64,000 nt of DNA from Zhaonella formicivorans (GCF_004353525.1 NZ_CP085524.1:1646142-1710141); one strand, 5' to 3'. Counted from the stretch's first letter, positions 8,833-19,505 are shown. The notes: generated by a model from the letters alone, not told the origin. Numbers and translations are program-made.

Positions 8833-9186
8833 ATGATTAATGAAATTACAAACCAGGAAGTATATCTGGCCTGCGGCAGCACAGATCTTAGAAAATCCAT
8901 AGACAGCCTGGCAGTACTGGTCAAAGAAAGCTTTAACCTGGATCCCTTCAGCCCCTGCTTATTTGTCTTTTGCAACCGCAACCGGGACAAACTAAAGATC
9001 CTGCAGTGGGACCATAACGGTTTCTGGCTCTACTACCGGCGCCTGGAGAAAGGTAAGTTTGACTGGCCAGAAAAAAACACCGATATATTAAGCATCAGCT
9101 ACCGGCAGCTGCGCTGGCTGTTAGATGGCTTATCACTGAAAGAAACCCGGGGCCATCAGGAAGTAAAAGAGCGCACCATAATATAA
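8833..9186 (+). CDS. tnpB: IS66 accessory protein TnpB, altered C-terminus
   Basis: This 117-residue IS66 Orf2 protein (YLACGSTDLRKSIDSLAVLV, FVFCNRNRDKLKILQWD) begins right after tnpA. It differs from copy 2 only at the very end: an extra A near 9168 replaces the tail SAP with ERTII. TnpB is required for IS66 transposition with TnpA and TnpC, though its exact role is unclear. Probably still foldable, but the element as a whole is broken. Confidence 0.85.
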   Translation: MINEITNQEVYLACGSTDLRKSIDSLAVLVKESFNLDPFSPCLFVFCNRNRDKLKILQWDHNGFWLYYRRLEKGKFDWPEKNTDILSISYRQLRWLLDGLSLKETRGHQEVKERTII

Positions 9187-9265
9187 TATAAAGATAATTA
9201 GCGAAAAACGAAGAAAATAGCAAATAAATGGTTAAAAATTCATAAAAACATGCTATAATTAAGGC

Positions 9266-10860
9266 ATGAGTACACAAAACAATTCCGCACTTACAATTGA
9301 AGAATTGACCATAACCATCCAGGCTTTAGAACAGCAGATTGCGGAACTTAATGCTAAACTAAAATGGTATGAAGAACAATTCCGCCTAAGTCGCCAAAAA
9401 CAGTATGGAAGCGCCCGCGCAAAAGACCCCGGCTCAACAAATCAGCCTGTTTAACGAAGCGGAAGATACAGCGAGTCCCCAAGCCAAAGAAGAAACCATA
9501 GAAACCATCACCTACAAGCGGAAGAAAAAACAGCCTGGACAAAAAGCAGAACAGCTCTCCGAACTGCCGGAAGAAATCATCGAATACAGGATTAGCGAAG
9601 AAGAAAAAGTCTGTCCTTGCTGTGGTGGCAAACTGCATGAAATGAGCACTCAGGTCAGGCATGAGCTTAAAGTTATCCCTGCCCAGGTATCAGTAGTAAA
9701 ACATGTCCAGTACATCTATGCCTGCCGGCAGTGTGAAAAAGAAAACATCAAAACCCCGATCATAAAAGCTGAAATGCCAAAACCCCTGCTGCCGGGAACC
9801 TTAGCCTCTCCATCCATACTGGCCTACATAATGGATCAGAAATATACCAACAGCCTGCCGCTCTACCGCCAGGAACAACAGCTATCCCGTCTGGGAATAG
9901 AATTATCCAGGCAAACCATGGCCAACTGGATCTTGGCTGCTGCTAATCCCTGGCAAAATCATATATGACCGCCTGCATGAAAAACTCTTAACCAGAGAAA
10001 TCCTGCACGCTGATGAAACAACCCTGCAGGTACTAAAAGAACCGGGGCGAACAGCAGAAAGCAAATCATACATGTGGCTCTACCGGACAGGAAAAGAAGA
10101 ACCGCCCATAGTCCTTTATGATTATCAAACCACCAGGGCCAGCAAACATGCAGACAAATTTCTCCAGGGATTTAAAGGGTATCTGCAGACAGACGGCTAC
10201 AGCGGATACGGCAAATTAAACGGAGTCACCATAGTCGGCTGCTGGGCCCATGCCAGAAGGAAATTCACCGAAGCATTAAAAGCCCTGCCGCCAGAGCAGA
10301 AAGACAAACCAGTAGCCGCCAAAGTGGGGCTTGAATACTGTAACCGGCTCTTTGCCGTAGAAAGGCAGTTAAAAGAAGCCACTGCCGAAGAACGATATCA
10401 AAAACGGCTGGAAATATCCAAGCCAATATTGGAAGAATTCTACATATGGCTTAAAAAACAAAGACAACAAACGCTGCCCAAAAGCGCATTTGGGCAGGCG
10501 ATAAACTATTGCCTTAACCAATGGGAAGAACTCAATCATTATTTATTAGACGGTAGATTAGAAATAGACAACAACCGGGCGGAGCGCTCGATAAAACCCT
10601 TTGTGATTGGTCGAAAAAATTTTCTGTTTTCCAATACCCCTAGGGGAGCCAAAAGCAGTGCGATAATCTACAGCATAGTTGAGACCGCCAAAGAGAACAA
10701 ACTGAAACCTTATAACTATCTGATACACCTGTTTGAAAAAATGCCAAACCTTGACCTTACAGATCCGGAAATAGTAGACAGCCTGCTGCCCTGGTCAGAA
10801 ACATTGCCTGAAAATGTTAGGATGTCATCTAAGGATAATAATACTGGATTAAAGGCTTAA
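9266..10860 (+). pseudogene. tnpC: IS66 transposase TnpC, frameshifted twice
   Basis: Corresponds to the 531-residue TnpC of copy 2. Base changes near 9413-9424 (CCGCGCAAAAG against CAGCGAAAAG) and a 2-base deletion near 9953 (GGCAAAATC against GGCTAAAAATC) split it into three frames: 9266-9454, 9405-9968 and 10072-10860. The DDE catalytic region is divided, so this copy cannot make active transposase on its own, although copy 2 could act on its ends. Confidence 0.9.
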
Positions 10861-10889
10861 GGGATAGGTGTGTTCTTTTTGACGCTTAC

Positions 10890-12733
10890 ATAAACTGTAC
10901 TTTATGAAGGTGTGTTCCGGCGTTGTGGTGCAGCCGTTTCAATTCCTCATAGGTAGGCTATAAACTTATCTCAGCTGGGGTTTGTTAGAAAATGACATAG
11001 TTTCAATTCCTCATAGGTAGGCTATAAACTCACCTCCTTCCTTAAGGGAATGGAGGGCGAACACGTTTCAATTCCTCATAGGTAGGCTATAAACCTTTTA
11101 TTAGGCAACATTATACCTAATTGGGTTCAATGAGTTTCAATTCCTCATAGGTAGGCTATAAACGTATTGAAAAATGGGTTTCCACACAAAGAAGTGAGTT
11201 TCAATTCCTCATAGGTAGGCTATAAACCGGATATGATGATTAAATAAAATTTTGCTTTTATCAGTTTCAATTCCTCATAGGTAGGCTATAAACATGAATG
11301 GTTAAATAATGTTGGCTATCCTTGGGCAGGTGAGTTTCAATTCCTCATAGGTAGGCTATAAACCTGCATAAAGCACTAAAAAACCAGTCAGCAGTATGCG
11401 TTTCAATTCCTCATAGGTAGGCTATAAACAGTGGCAAATGTCTATTATGTCCTGTATTTCAAAGTGTTTCAATTCCTCATAGGTAGGCTATAAACTACGA
11501 GGGAGGAGATGAGTAAGATGAACGACATATTCGTTTCAATTCCTCATAGGTAGGCTATAAACTAATACCTCTGTTGAGCCTTTTATATATCGCCCACCGA
11601 CGTTTCAATTCCTCATAGGTAGGCTATAAACATCCTGCAATTGATGTAAATATCCTGCTCCTACTTTTGAGTTTCAATTCCTCATAGGTAGGCTATAAAC
11701 CCGTTGTATTCTCGGTATTATTATATTTATAATAGTTTCAATTCCTCATAGGTAGGCTATAAACGTTGAAATCGAAAAAGAATACAAAGAAAAAATTGCA
11801 GTTTCAATTCCTCATAGGTAGGCTATAAACCAGGCGGCTGAGTCATCGGGCCATACAACGGGAAAGTTTCAATTCCTCATAGGTAGGCTATAAACCGCAC
11901 TTATAGCACTGCCAAAGCCCTTGGTCTACGCGTTTCAATTCCTCATAGGTAGGCTATAAACTTGTGAGCGTGAGGAGGAACATGCCAATGACAAAGTTTC
12001 AATTCCTCATAGGTAGGCTATAAACTCCCAGGAGATTTAACTGACTCACCCGGTTTGAGCTGTTTCAATTCCTCATAGGTAGGCTATAAACAAACCCAAT
12101 TTAAACATCATTTTCATACGAAGATTGGGTTTCAATTCCTCATAGGTAGGCTATAAACCCAAATACGAACAAGGCAAAGGGCAGTTAGTTCTCCTGTTTC
12201 AATTCCTCATAGGTAGGCTATAAACGTGCAATGTGACAAGCCAAGCAAGGTAAAAAATGAAAGTTTCAATTCCTCATAGGTAGGCTATAAACGCTTTGGG
12301 ACTTTTCCCCAAGGAGTGAGTATAATGTTGTTTCAATTCCTCATAGGTAGGCTATAAACTGCCGGACGTAAATCCTAATATAGGTGTTAGGTGGAGTTTC
12401 AATTCCTCATAGGTAGGCTATAAACGGCTCCCGGCGGGCCTTAAATAGATTATTTATTTGTCAGTTTCAATTCCTCATAGGTAGGCTATAAACCGACAAA
12501 GGACTGGGCAAGCAGACCAGGTTTGTGGCCGGTTTCAATTCCTCATAGGTAGGCTATAAACCCTACGCCCCTTGGCTAAAACACGCTTTGCCAGGGTTTC
12601 AATTCCTCATAGGTAGGCTATAAACCATGTATTGATTTGGGAGCAAGCAAACGGGCCAGTCCCGTTTCAATTCCTCATAGGTAGGCTATAAACTTGCGGA
12701 GAGCCTCACGGTGCGATTGCGGCTCGAAGGTTT
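10890..12733 (-). CRISPR. Type I-B CRISPR array, leader-distal segment
   Basis: 27 complete 30-bp repeats lie from 10936 to 12693, preceded by the last six bases of a cut repeat (ATAAAC 10890-10895) plus a 40-bp spacer. They are followed by a spacer (12694-12729) and the first four bases (GTTT) of the repeat split by IS66 copy 2. On the plus strand repeats begin GTTTCAATTCC and end GGCTATAAAC. In crRNA orientation (minus) they end in ATTGAAAC, the canonical 8-nt handle. Spacers are about 34-40 bp. All repeats read identical, with no decayed terminal repeat, consistent with the true far end having been removed by IS66 copy 1. Confidence 0.98.
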
Positions 12734-12817
12734 GTAAGCGTCAAATAATCCACACCTATTAATACAGAACAAAAGTTGAGAAAATAGACCTGAACACAAA
12801 AATGGAGGTGTTCAGGG

Positions 12818-13114
12818 ATGGACAAAAACCTAGCTGAAATCTGGGAACAACGGCTCAGGGAACATGAGCAAAGTGGCCAAACCATTGCCAGCTGGTGCAA
12901 ACACAACAATATCAGAACCAACCAGTTTTTCTACTGGCGCCGCAAACTACGGCCAGAAAAAAAGCAAGACCAGCCCCAAATAAAATGGATAGCCGTACCT
13001 AAAAACCCGGCCAAAACAAGTGGCATAACCATTACCCTTGGGCAAATAAAAATAGAAATAACCCCGGGATTTGACCCAAAGCTGCTGCGTGAAATCATCG
13101 AGGTGCTTACCTAG
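12818..13114 (+). CDS. tnpA: IS66 accessory protein TnpA
   Basis: A 98-residue protein has an N-terminal helix-turn-helix-like region (EIWEQRLREHEQSGQTIASWCKHNN) and the IS66 Orf1 pattern (FYWRRKLRP). It starts after GGAGGTGTTCAGGG. It is the first gene of the tnpABC operon and ends two bases before tnpB. Needed with TnpB and TnpC for transposition; DNA binding is inferred from the fold. Confidence 0.92.
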   Translation: MDKNLAEIWEQRLREHEQSGQTIASWCKHNNIRTNQFFYWRRKLRPEKKQDQPQIKWIAVPKNPAKTSGITITLGQIKIEITPGFDPKLLREIIEVLT

Positions 13115-13116
13115 CC

Positions 13117-13464
13117 ATGATTAATGAAATTACAAACCAGGAAGTATATCTGGCCTGCGGCAGCACAGATCTTAGAAAATCCATAGACAGCCTGGCAGTA
13201 CTGGTCAAAGAAAGCTTTAACCTGGATCCCTTCAGCCCCTGCTTATTTGTCTTTTGCAACCGCAACCGGGACAAACTAAAGATCCTGCAGTGGGACCATA
13301 ACGGTTTCTGGCTCTACTACCGGCGCCTGGAGAAAGGTAAGTTTGACTGGCCAGAAAAAAACACCGATATATTAAGCATCAGCTACCGGCAGCTGCGCTG
13401 GCTGTTAGATGGCTTATCACTGAAAGAAACCCGGGGCCATCAGGAAGTAAAGAGCGCACCATAA
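13117..13464 (+). CDS. tnpB: IS66 accessory protein TnpB
   Basis: This 115-residue IS66 Orf2 protein has the family motif YLACGSTDLRKSIDSLA near the start and FCNRNRDKLKILQWDHNGFWLYYRRLEKGKF in the middle. The gene lies immediately after tnpA. It has no identified catalytic residues and is required for IS66 transposition in tested members. Identical to copy 1 except at the last residues. Confidence 0.93.
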   Translation: MINEITNQEVYLACGSTDLRKSIDSLAVLVKESFNLDPFSPCLFVFCNRNRDKLKILQWDHNGFWLYYRRLEKGKFDWPEKNTDILSISYRQLRWLLDGLSLKETRGHQEVKSAP

Positions 13465-13548
13465 TATAATATAAAGATAATTAGCGAAAAACGAAGAAAA
13501 TAGCAAATAAATGGTTAAAAATTCATAAAAACATGCTATAATTAAGGC

Positions 13549-15144
13549 ATGAGTACACAAAACAATTCCGCACTTACAATTGAAGAATTGACCATAACCA
13601 TCCAGGCTTTAGAACAGCAGATTGCGGAACTTAATGCTAAACTAAAATGGTATGAAGAACAATTCCGCCTAAGTCGCCAAAAACAGTATGGAAGCGCCAG
13701 CGAAAAGACCCCGGCTGAACAAATCAGCCTGTTTAACGAAGCGGAAGATACAGCGAGTCCCCAAGCCAAAGAAGAAACCATAGAAACCATCACCTACAAG
13801 CGGAAGAAAAAACAGCCTGGACAAAAAGCAGAACAGCTCTCCGAACTGCCGGAAGAAATCATCGAATACAGGATTAGCGAAGAAGAAAAAGTCTGTCCTT
13901 GCTGTGGTGGCAAACTGCATGAAATGAGCACTCAGGTCAGGCATGAGCTTAAAGTTATCCCTGCCCAGGTATCAGTAGTAAAACATGTCCAGTACATCTA
14001 TGCCTGCCGGCAGTGTGAAAAAGAAAACATCAAAACCCCGATCATAAAAGCTGAAATGCCAAAACCCCTGCTGCCGGGAACCTTAGCCTCTCCATCCATA
14101 CTGGCCTACATAATGGATCAGAAATATACCAACAGCCTGCCGCTCTACCGCCAGGAACAACAGCTATCCCGTCTGGGAATAGAATTATCCAGGCAAACCA
14201 TGGCCAACTGGATCTTGGCTGCTGCTAATCCCTGGCTAAAAATCATATATGACCGCCTGCATGAAAAACTCTTAACCAGAGAAATCCTGCACGCTGATGA
14301 AACAACCCTGCAGGTACTAAAAGAACCGGGGCGAACAGCAGAAAGCAAATCATACATGTGGCTCTACCGGACAGGAAAAGAAGAACCGCCCATAGTCCTT
14401 TATGATTATCAAACCACCAGGGCCAGCAAACATGCAGACAAATTTCTCCAGGGATTTAAAGGGTATCTGCAGACAGACGGCTACAGCGGATACGGCAAAT
14501 TAAACGGAGTCACCATAGTCGGCTGCTGGGCCCATGCCAGAAGGAAATTCACCGAAGCATTAAAAGCCCTGCCGCCAGAGCAGAAAGACAAACCAGTAGC
14601 CGCCAAAGTGGGGCTTGAATACTGTAACCGGCTCTTTGCCGTAGAAAGGCAGTTAAAAGAAGCCACTGCCGAAGAACGATATCAAAAACGGCTGGAAATA
14701 TCCAAGCCAATATTGGAAGAATTCTACATATGGCTTAAAAAACAAAGACAACAAACGCTGCCCAAAAGCGCATTTGGGCAGGCGATAAACTATTGCCTTA
14801 ACCAATGGGAAGAACTCAATCATTATTTATTAGACGGTAGATTAGAAATAGACAACAACCGGGCGGAGCGCTCGATAAAACCCTTTGTGATTGGTCGAAA
14901 AAATTTTCTGTTTTCCAATACCCCTAGGGGAGCCAAAAGCAGTGCGATAATCTACAGCATAGTTGAGACCGCCAAAGAGAACAAACTGAAACCTTATAAC
15001 TATCTGATACACCTGTTTGAAAAAATGCCAAACCTTGACCTTACAGATCCGGAAATAGTAGACAGCCTGCTGCCCTGGTCAGAAACATTGCCTGAAAATG
15101 TTAGGATGTCATCTAAGGATAATAATACTGGATTAAAGGCTTAA
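13549..15144 (+). CDS. tnpC: IS66 transposase TnpC
   Basis: This 531-residue protein has full family length. Residues 5-45 form a coiled coil ([20 protein letters not shown]). A zinc-finger pair VCPCCGG and YACRQCE lies near residues 120 and 165. The DDE core has [10 protein letters not shown] (first D near 245), [10 protein letters not shown] (second D near 310) and [22 protein letters not shown] (E near 440). It cuts and joins the element ends. It is the only intact TnpC here and could mobilise copy 1 in trans. Preceded by a -10-like TATAAT near 13536. Confidence 0.96.
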   Translation: MSTQNNSALTIEELTITIQALEQQIAELNAKLKWYEEQFRLSRQKQYGSASEKTPAEQISLFNEAEDTASPQAKEETIETITYKRKKKQPGQKAEQLSELPEEIIEYRISEEEKVCPCCGGKLHEMSTQVRHELKVIPAQVSVVKHVQYIYACRQCEKENIKTPIIKAEMPKPLLPGTLASPSILAYIMDQKYTNSLPLYRQEQQLSRLGIELSRQTMANWILAAANPWLKIIYDRLHEKLLTREILHADETTLQVLKEPGRTAESKSYMWLYRTGKEEPPIVLYDYQTTRASKHADKFLQGFKGYLQTDGYSGYGKLNGVTIVGCWAHARRKFTEALKALPPEQKDKPVAAKVGLEYCNRLFAVERQLKEATAEERYQKRLEISKPILEEFYIWLKKQRQQTLPKSAFGQAINYCLNQWEELNHYLLDGRLEIDNNRAERSIKPFVIGRKNFLFSNTPRGAKSSAIIYSIVETAKENKLKPYNYLIHLFEKMPNLDLTDPEIVDSLLPWSETLPENVRMSSKDNNTGLKA

Positions 15145-15173
15145 GGGATAGGTGTGTTCTTTTTGACGCTTAC

Positions 15174-16453
15174 GAAGGTTTCAATTCCTCATAGGTAGGC
15201 TATAAACAATAGTAGCGGGGATAGCTATTGAGGTGAAGGAAAGTCGTTTCAATTCCTCATAGGTAGGCTATAAACTTGGACTCGACATACCGAAAGCAGT
15301 TTTGGAAAGTGAAGGTTTCAATTCCTCATAGGTAGGCTATAAACGAGGCAAAAGCCGCGGGGATAATCACCGAAGATCAGTTTCAATTCCTCATAGGTAG
15401 GCTATAAACTTTAGTTCGCAAGATTGCCCCTTATACATACCAAGGTTTCAATTCCTCATAGGTAGGCTATAAACTTGATGAAATTACCAAGCATGAAGGA
15501 TGGGAAATGTTTCAATTCCTCATAGGTAGGCTATAAACCAATTATCTGGACAGATGGAAGCGATTTATATGAGTTTCAATTCCTCATAGGTAGGCTATAA
15601 ACTAATATATACATTTTACTTTCCTTTCAATTTCACAGTTTCAATTCCTCATAGGTAGGCTATAAACCATGGCTTTAGTTTGTCTGCTGATGAAGTCAAG
15701 GGTTGTTTCAATTCCTCATAGGTAGGCTATAAACTTCATACAAAAAGAAAAAGCCACTCAAGAAGAGCGGCGTTTCAATTCCTCATAGGTAGGCTATAAA
15801 CTTTTGCGATAATAGTGCTCTTCTAACTCCGGAGCGGTTTCAATTCCTCATAGGTAGGCTATAAACTCAAGAGTATTAGTGCAGCCGAGGGATTTGATTG
15901 TTTGTTTCAATTCCTCATAGGTAGGCTATAAACTCGAGCTTGCTTTGGCCTATATCGAGTTGGATAGAGGTTTCAATTCCTCATAGGTAGGCTATAAACC
16001 TAATTTAAACGCAGATATGGTAGACGGTGTTCATAGTTTCAATTCCTCATAGGTAGGCTATAAACAGGAGCCGGGAATGTGCCAGTGGGAAATACGGCAA
16101 AGTTTCAATTCCTCATAGGTAGGCTATAAACCTGAGTTAACGACCGAGTTTTAAGCTTAAAATATACTGTTTCAATTCCTCATAGGTAGGCTATAAACGA
16201 AAGATAGAAAATGCCATCAAAGAAGAAAATAAGCAGTTTCAATTCCTCATAGGTAGGCTATAAACGAACTTATCGGCGTTATGCTGGACCATTACCCGGT
16301 GTTTCAATTCCTCATAGGTAGGCTATAAACCCTTAATGCACATTTGGCAGATAATACAAAACACGGTTTCAATTCCTCATAGGTAGGCTATAAACTGCCG
16401 GACGCAGCAGTAGAACAAATTGCTTCAGACCTGTTTCAATTCCTCATAGGTAG
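15174..16453 (-). CRISPR. Type I-B CRISPR array, middle segment
   Basis: 19 complete repeats lie from 15178 to 16395, then a repeat at 16433-16453 cut after 21 bases by the transposon that begins at 16454. Repeat sequence is the same as in the other segments, with spacers of about 34-39 bp. The spacer at 16066-16101 shares 16 bp, in reverse complement, with the spacer at 20373-20409. The segment is bounded by two mobile elements, so transcription from the leader must cross 3.5 kb of transposon to reach it. Confidence 0.98.
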
Positions 16454-16568
16454 TGTAAACTTTTAATTTATCTACTCCAAAACCGGAGTAGATTTTTCAT
16501 TTTCTATTTACCTTTAAGGCTAAGCATCCCTAATTTTATTTGATATAATTTTGTCAAAGTGAATTAGG

Positions 16569-17123
16569 GTGAGCATCTTGCAAATACTTTACGACTTTAA
16601 AATCAGTATGACCAAATACATTAAACTAGGCATAGAGAATCATTTCCCGGCATTTGAAGTATGCCCTAGCTGCAAAGCTAAAGTAAAACTAAAAAGGCAT
16701 GGCTTTTACTGGAGATATATACACCTCATAAAGAAGGCAGTAAAAGTACCGGTTTGCAGGTATTTCTGCCCCTCCTGCTGTAAAACTATTTCCCTGTTGC
16801 CGATCTTCCTATTACCCTACTATCAGCTACCTCTAAGAGTGATTATGAAATTAATCCAATGCGCTGCATCAGGTAAACAGGTTCTTCTAAACCTGAAACG
16901 CCAGCATCTACAGTTCATTAAAAAAAGATTTATGAATAACTTAAACTGGATAGAGGCCTTTTTTAGGGATAAGGGTTACGGCGGTTATATTATGCAGGAT
17001 AAAAAAGAAAAAGCCATGAAGCTCATGGATTTGATTAACACTGCAGCCACAGTGGAAACCTTCAGCCAAAGGTTTCATAATCACTTCCTAAGAGCGTTCA
17101 TGGCCCAACCAAATGCAAATTAA
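16569..17123 (+). CDS. DUF6431-like zinc-ribbon protein of the transposon
   Basis: A 184-residue protein starts at GTG. The N-terminal half has two CxxC pairs (EVCPSCKAK near 33 and YFCPSCCK near 63), forming a zinc ribbon like those of DNA-binding transposon proteins. The remainder is basic with a LIQCAASGKQ helix. Proteins of this kind accompany the same transposase/AAA+ pair in other clostridial elements; a target-site or end-binding role is inference. No catalytic motif is seen. Confidence 0.6.
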   Translation: MSILQILYDFKISMTKYIKLGIENHFPAFEVCPSCKAKVKLKRHGFYWRYIHLIKKAVKVPVCRYFCPSCCKTISLLPIFLLPYYQLPLRVIMKLIQCAASGKQVLLNLKRQHLQFIKKRFMNNLNWIEAFFRDKGYGGYIMQDKKEKAMKLMDLINTAATVETFSQRFHNHFLRAFMAQPNAN

Positions 17124-17268
17124 TTTTACTACAAAAAGCGTTAAAAATTAAGTTAAATCTTGAACCACATAACTTTTGCGTGGAGCCACGGTCTTTCTTC
17201 CTCTAAAATGTTTTTTGAGAGTTTCTAGCCGGCTAGCTACAAAAAAACATTATGAGGAGTAAGAAAAA

Positions 17269-17679
17269 ATGGATGAAAAAGAAAGAGAAGCAGTTGCCCT
17301 ATTTCGTTACGGCCTAATTGCGCCCATTTTAAATGGACAGGTTACCAGTCAAAAAGACTATCTAGCTCAAATTGCTAGTCACGCCCATGATGTGCCCCAC
17401 TACGGCGTAAAAGAATTTGCCCCTAAAACGATAGAATTTTGGGTTAAAGCATATCGTAGATGTGGTTTTGAGGGATTAAAGCCTAAGGGTCGGTCTGATA
17501 AAGGTTCTGTAAGAAACATCCCCGAAGAATTGAAAGAAAAAATTTTGGCTTTGCGTAGCGAACATCGGGAACTGAATGTAACGTTGTTTTATGAAAAACT
17601 GGTTAAAGATGCACTCTTTTTGCCTCAAAATATCTCATACTCGACCCTATATAGGTTCCTAAAAATGAAGGGCTGGTAG
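17269..17679 (+). pseudogene. Transposase N-terminal half, frame broken at 3' end
   Basis: A 136-residue frame carries the DNA-binding N-terminal domains of an integrase-type transposase (FRYGLIAPILNGQ, KTIEFWVKAYRRCGFEGLKPKGRSDKG, SYSTLYRFLKMKG). It ends at TAG. The -1 frame continues directly as GLVGKVETKSPDRKRFSYEE into the catalytic half. A one-base loss in the A run near 17663-17668 would explain this. A programmed -1 shift is possible, but the site is not a classical slippery heptamer. Confidence 0.75.
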
Positions 17680-17729
17680 GGAAAGTAGAAACTAAATCTC
17701 CCGACAGAAAAAGATTCAGTTATGAAGAA

Positions 17730-18533
17730 GTGAACATACTTTGGCAAGGCGATATGGCAGTAGGCCCCTATATTATTGTTTCCGGTAAAAAGGTTAGGAC
17801 AAATCTATTTGCTTTTATTGATGATTGTTCAAGGCTTGTTCCCTATGCTGAGTTCGTTTTATCCGAGAAATTTGATTCCCTAAAGCATGTGTTTAAAGAA
17901 GCATTAATACGTAGAGGCATTCCTAAGATGATCTATGTGGATAACGGTAAAGTATACAAATCGGACCAGTTTAGCATAGCATGTGCTTCGTTAGGTATCA
18001 CCTTAATTCATACCAAACCCTATGATGCGGCAAGTAAAGGGAAAATCGAACGTTTTTTCGGTACCGTACGCCAGAGGTTCTTGCCTACTTTAACTAAAGA
18101 TGCTCTTACTTCAATCGAGACCTTAAACCAAGCCTTTTGGCGTTGGCTGGAGGAAGATTATCATCGAAAGGTTCATTCCGCTCTTGAGATGAGCCCACTA
18201 GACATGTTTATGTCTCAGTTTAGCCGGGTAAAAATGATAGATAACCCCAAAGCTTTGGACGCCCTTTTCTTAAAAAGAGAAAAGCGTAAGGTTAAGCATG
18301 ATGGCACTATCTCAATTAATTCCTTGCTTTTTGAAGTGCCTCCCCAGTTTATTGGGCAACAAATCGAGGTTCGTTTTGATCCTGAAAAACTAGAACAGGT
18401 GTTTATCTATGTAGAGGGGAAAGAAGTGGCCAAAGCTTTGCCTGTAATTTACAGTGATAACGCCAGAATTAAAAGGGAAAAAAAGGCAAAAGGAAAAAGA
18501 AGAAGCCGCGCTATCCTTTCAGGAAATGTATGA
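17730..18533 (+). CDS. Transposase catalytic half (DDE/integrase core)
   Basis: This 267-residue rve-type core has acidic residues in GDMAVGPYI (first D near residue 8 of this frame), YVDNGKVYKSDQF (second D) and SKGKIERFFGTVRQRF (E). It is followed by a beta-barrel-like C-terminal segment (FEVPPQFIGQQIEVRFDPEKLEQVFIYVEGK) typical of Mu/TniA-like transposases. As an independent ORF it lacks the DNA-binding N-terminus, which sits in another frame just upstream. It is followed 18 bp later by its AAA+ partner. Confidence 0.85.
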   Translation: MNILWQGDMAVGPYIIVSGKKVRTNLFAFIDDCSRLVPYAEFVLSEKFDSLKHVFKEALIRRGIPKMIYVDNGKVYKSDQFSIACASLGITLIHTKPYDAASKGKIERFFGTVRQRFLPTLTKDALTSIETLNQAFWRWLEEDYHRKVHSALEMSPLDMFMSQFSRVKMIDNPKALDALFLKREKRKVKHDGTISINSLLFEVPPQFIGQQIEVRFDPEKLEQVFIYVEGKEVAKALPVIYSDNARIKREKKAKGKRRSRAILSGNV

Positions 18534-18551
18534 TTCCAGGGAGGGAACATA

Positions 18552-19352
18552 ATGTATAGAGCATTTTACTCTCTAAGCAGAAAACCATTTACCAAAGAAA
18601 TTGAGACAAAGCACCTTTTTCCCTCTAAAAGCTTTACTGAATTAATGGCACGGCTTAATTACCTTAAAGATTCAAGGGGCATTGGGGTGGTAGTGGGTGA
18701 GCCTGGTGCCGGTAAAACTTCTGTCCTCAGAAACTTTGCTTTAAGCTTAAATCCCTCACTTTACAAAGTTATTTATTTTCCTTTGTCTACAGGTACGGTG
18801 ATGGATTTTTACCGGGGACTGTGCTATGGGCTAGGTGAAGAACCTACCTTTAGAAAAGTTGATCTATTTAAGCAAATTCAAGAGGGAGTAACCAGCCTAT
18901 TTTATGAAAAAAAGATAACTCCTGTATTTATTCTAGATGAAATGCAGTTATCTGACAAGACCTCTCTAAATGACTTAAGCATCCTGTTTAATTTTACAAT
19001 GGATTCGGATAATCCGTTTATTTTGGTATTGGCGGGATTGCCTTATCTACTGGATCGTTTAGCTTTATCCCATAATCAGTCGTTAAATCAGCGTATTATC
19101 ATGCGTTACAAGGTCACACCCTTAGATAAAGAAGAGGTGAAAAACTATATCTTACATCACCTGGAGTTAGCAGGTGCTAAATTTGAAATATTTTCTCCAC
19201 AAGCAGTGGAGGCTATTGCCACCCGTTCTAGGGGATGGCCAAGACTCATCAACAATTTAGCTACTAACTGCCTGCTTTATGGGTGCCAGAAAAGACTTGA
19301 ATGTATTGATGAAGAGGCGGTAATTAAATCTGCTCAGGAAGCAGGTCTTTAA
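18552..19352 (+). CDS. AAA+ ATPase of the transposon (TniB/ExeA-like)
   Basis: This 266-residue AAA+ protein has Walker A GEPGAGKTS near residue 48, Walker B VFILDEMQ near 130 and an arginine-rich sensor region (SLNQRIIMRYKV). The start MYRAFYSLSRKPFTKEI is typical of ExeA/TniB-like ATPases that pair with DDE transposases and direct target choice (MuB, TnsC and TniB analogues). A GGGAGG ribosome site lies 6 bases before the ATG. Complete. Confidence 0.88.
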   Translation: MYRAFYSLSRKPFTKEIETKHLFPSKSFTELMARLNYLKDSRGIGVVVGEPGAGKTSVLRNFALSLNPSLYKVIYFPLSTGTVMDFYRGLCYGLGEEPTFRKVDLFKQIQEGVTSLFYEKKITPVFILDEMQLSDKTSLNDLSILFNFTMDSDNPFILVLAGLPYLLDRLALSHNQSLNQRIIMRYKVTPLDKEEVKNYILHHLELAGAKFEIFSPQAVEAIATRSRGWPRLINNLATNCLLYGCQKRLECIDEEAVIKSAQEAGL

Positions 19353-19505
19353 ACTTAAGAACTACGGCTGCTTAAAAAAACTGGGCAGATTGATAGATTA
19401 ATTCGCCCTGCTGCTAAAGAAAATGGTATGTGAGGCTTATGATATGACAAAGCCACATATCCTTCACTGTTAGGCATCTGCCCGAGGAGGGAGGCTTAAA
19501 TTAAA

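Larger units (their letters stand above)
8449..10889 (+). mobile_element. IS66-family element, copy 1 (decayed)
   Basis: A 2441-bp element has ends GTAAGCGTCAAA and TTTGACGCTTAC (inverted). It is almost identical to copy 2 at 12734-15173. It carries small indels that break tnpA and tnpC and alter the end of tnpB. The flanks do not match: left 8 bp GAAGATAA (inside the DUF5348 gene of the truncated transposon), right ATAAACTG (last six bases of a CRISPR repeat plus spacer). Because IS66 normally makes an 8-bp duplication, this copy has lost one original neighbour, probably by recombination between two IS66 copies or an adjacent deletion. Confidence 0.95.
12734..15173 (+). mobile_element. IS66-family element, copy 2 (intact), inserted in CRISPR array
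   Basis: A 2440-bp element has inverted ends GTAAGCGTCAAA/TTTGACGCTTAC and three intact genes tnpA-tnpB-tnpC. It is flanked by a perfect 8-bp target duplication GAAGGTTT (12726-12733 and 15174-15181), the size expected for IS66. The target spans the last four bases of a spacer and the first four of a repeat, so the right-hand repeat is restored in full by the duplication while the left keeps only GTTT. Confidence 0.97.

Noticed and set aside
8449-10889. IS66 copy 1 indels as programmed frameshifts
   Set aside because: The intact copy 2 encodes all three proteins without shifts, so the changes are better read as decay or possible assembly error.
12360-16432. Two spacers (12360-12395 and 16396-16432) both starting TGCCGGACG
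   Set aside because: They share only nine bases and then diverge, so a common target is not supported.
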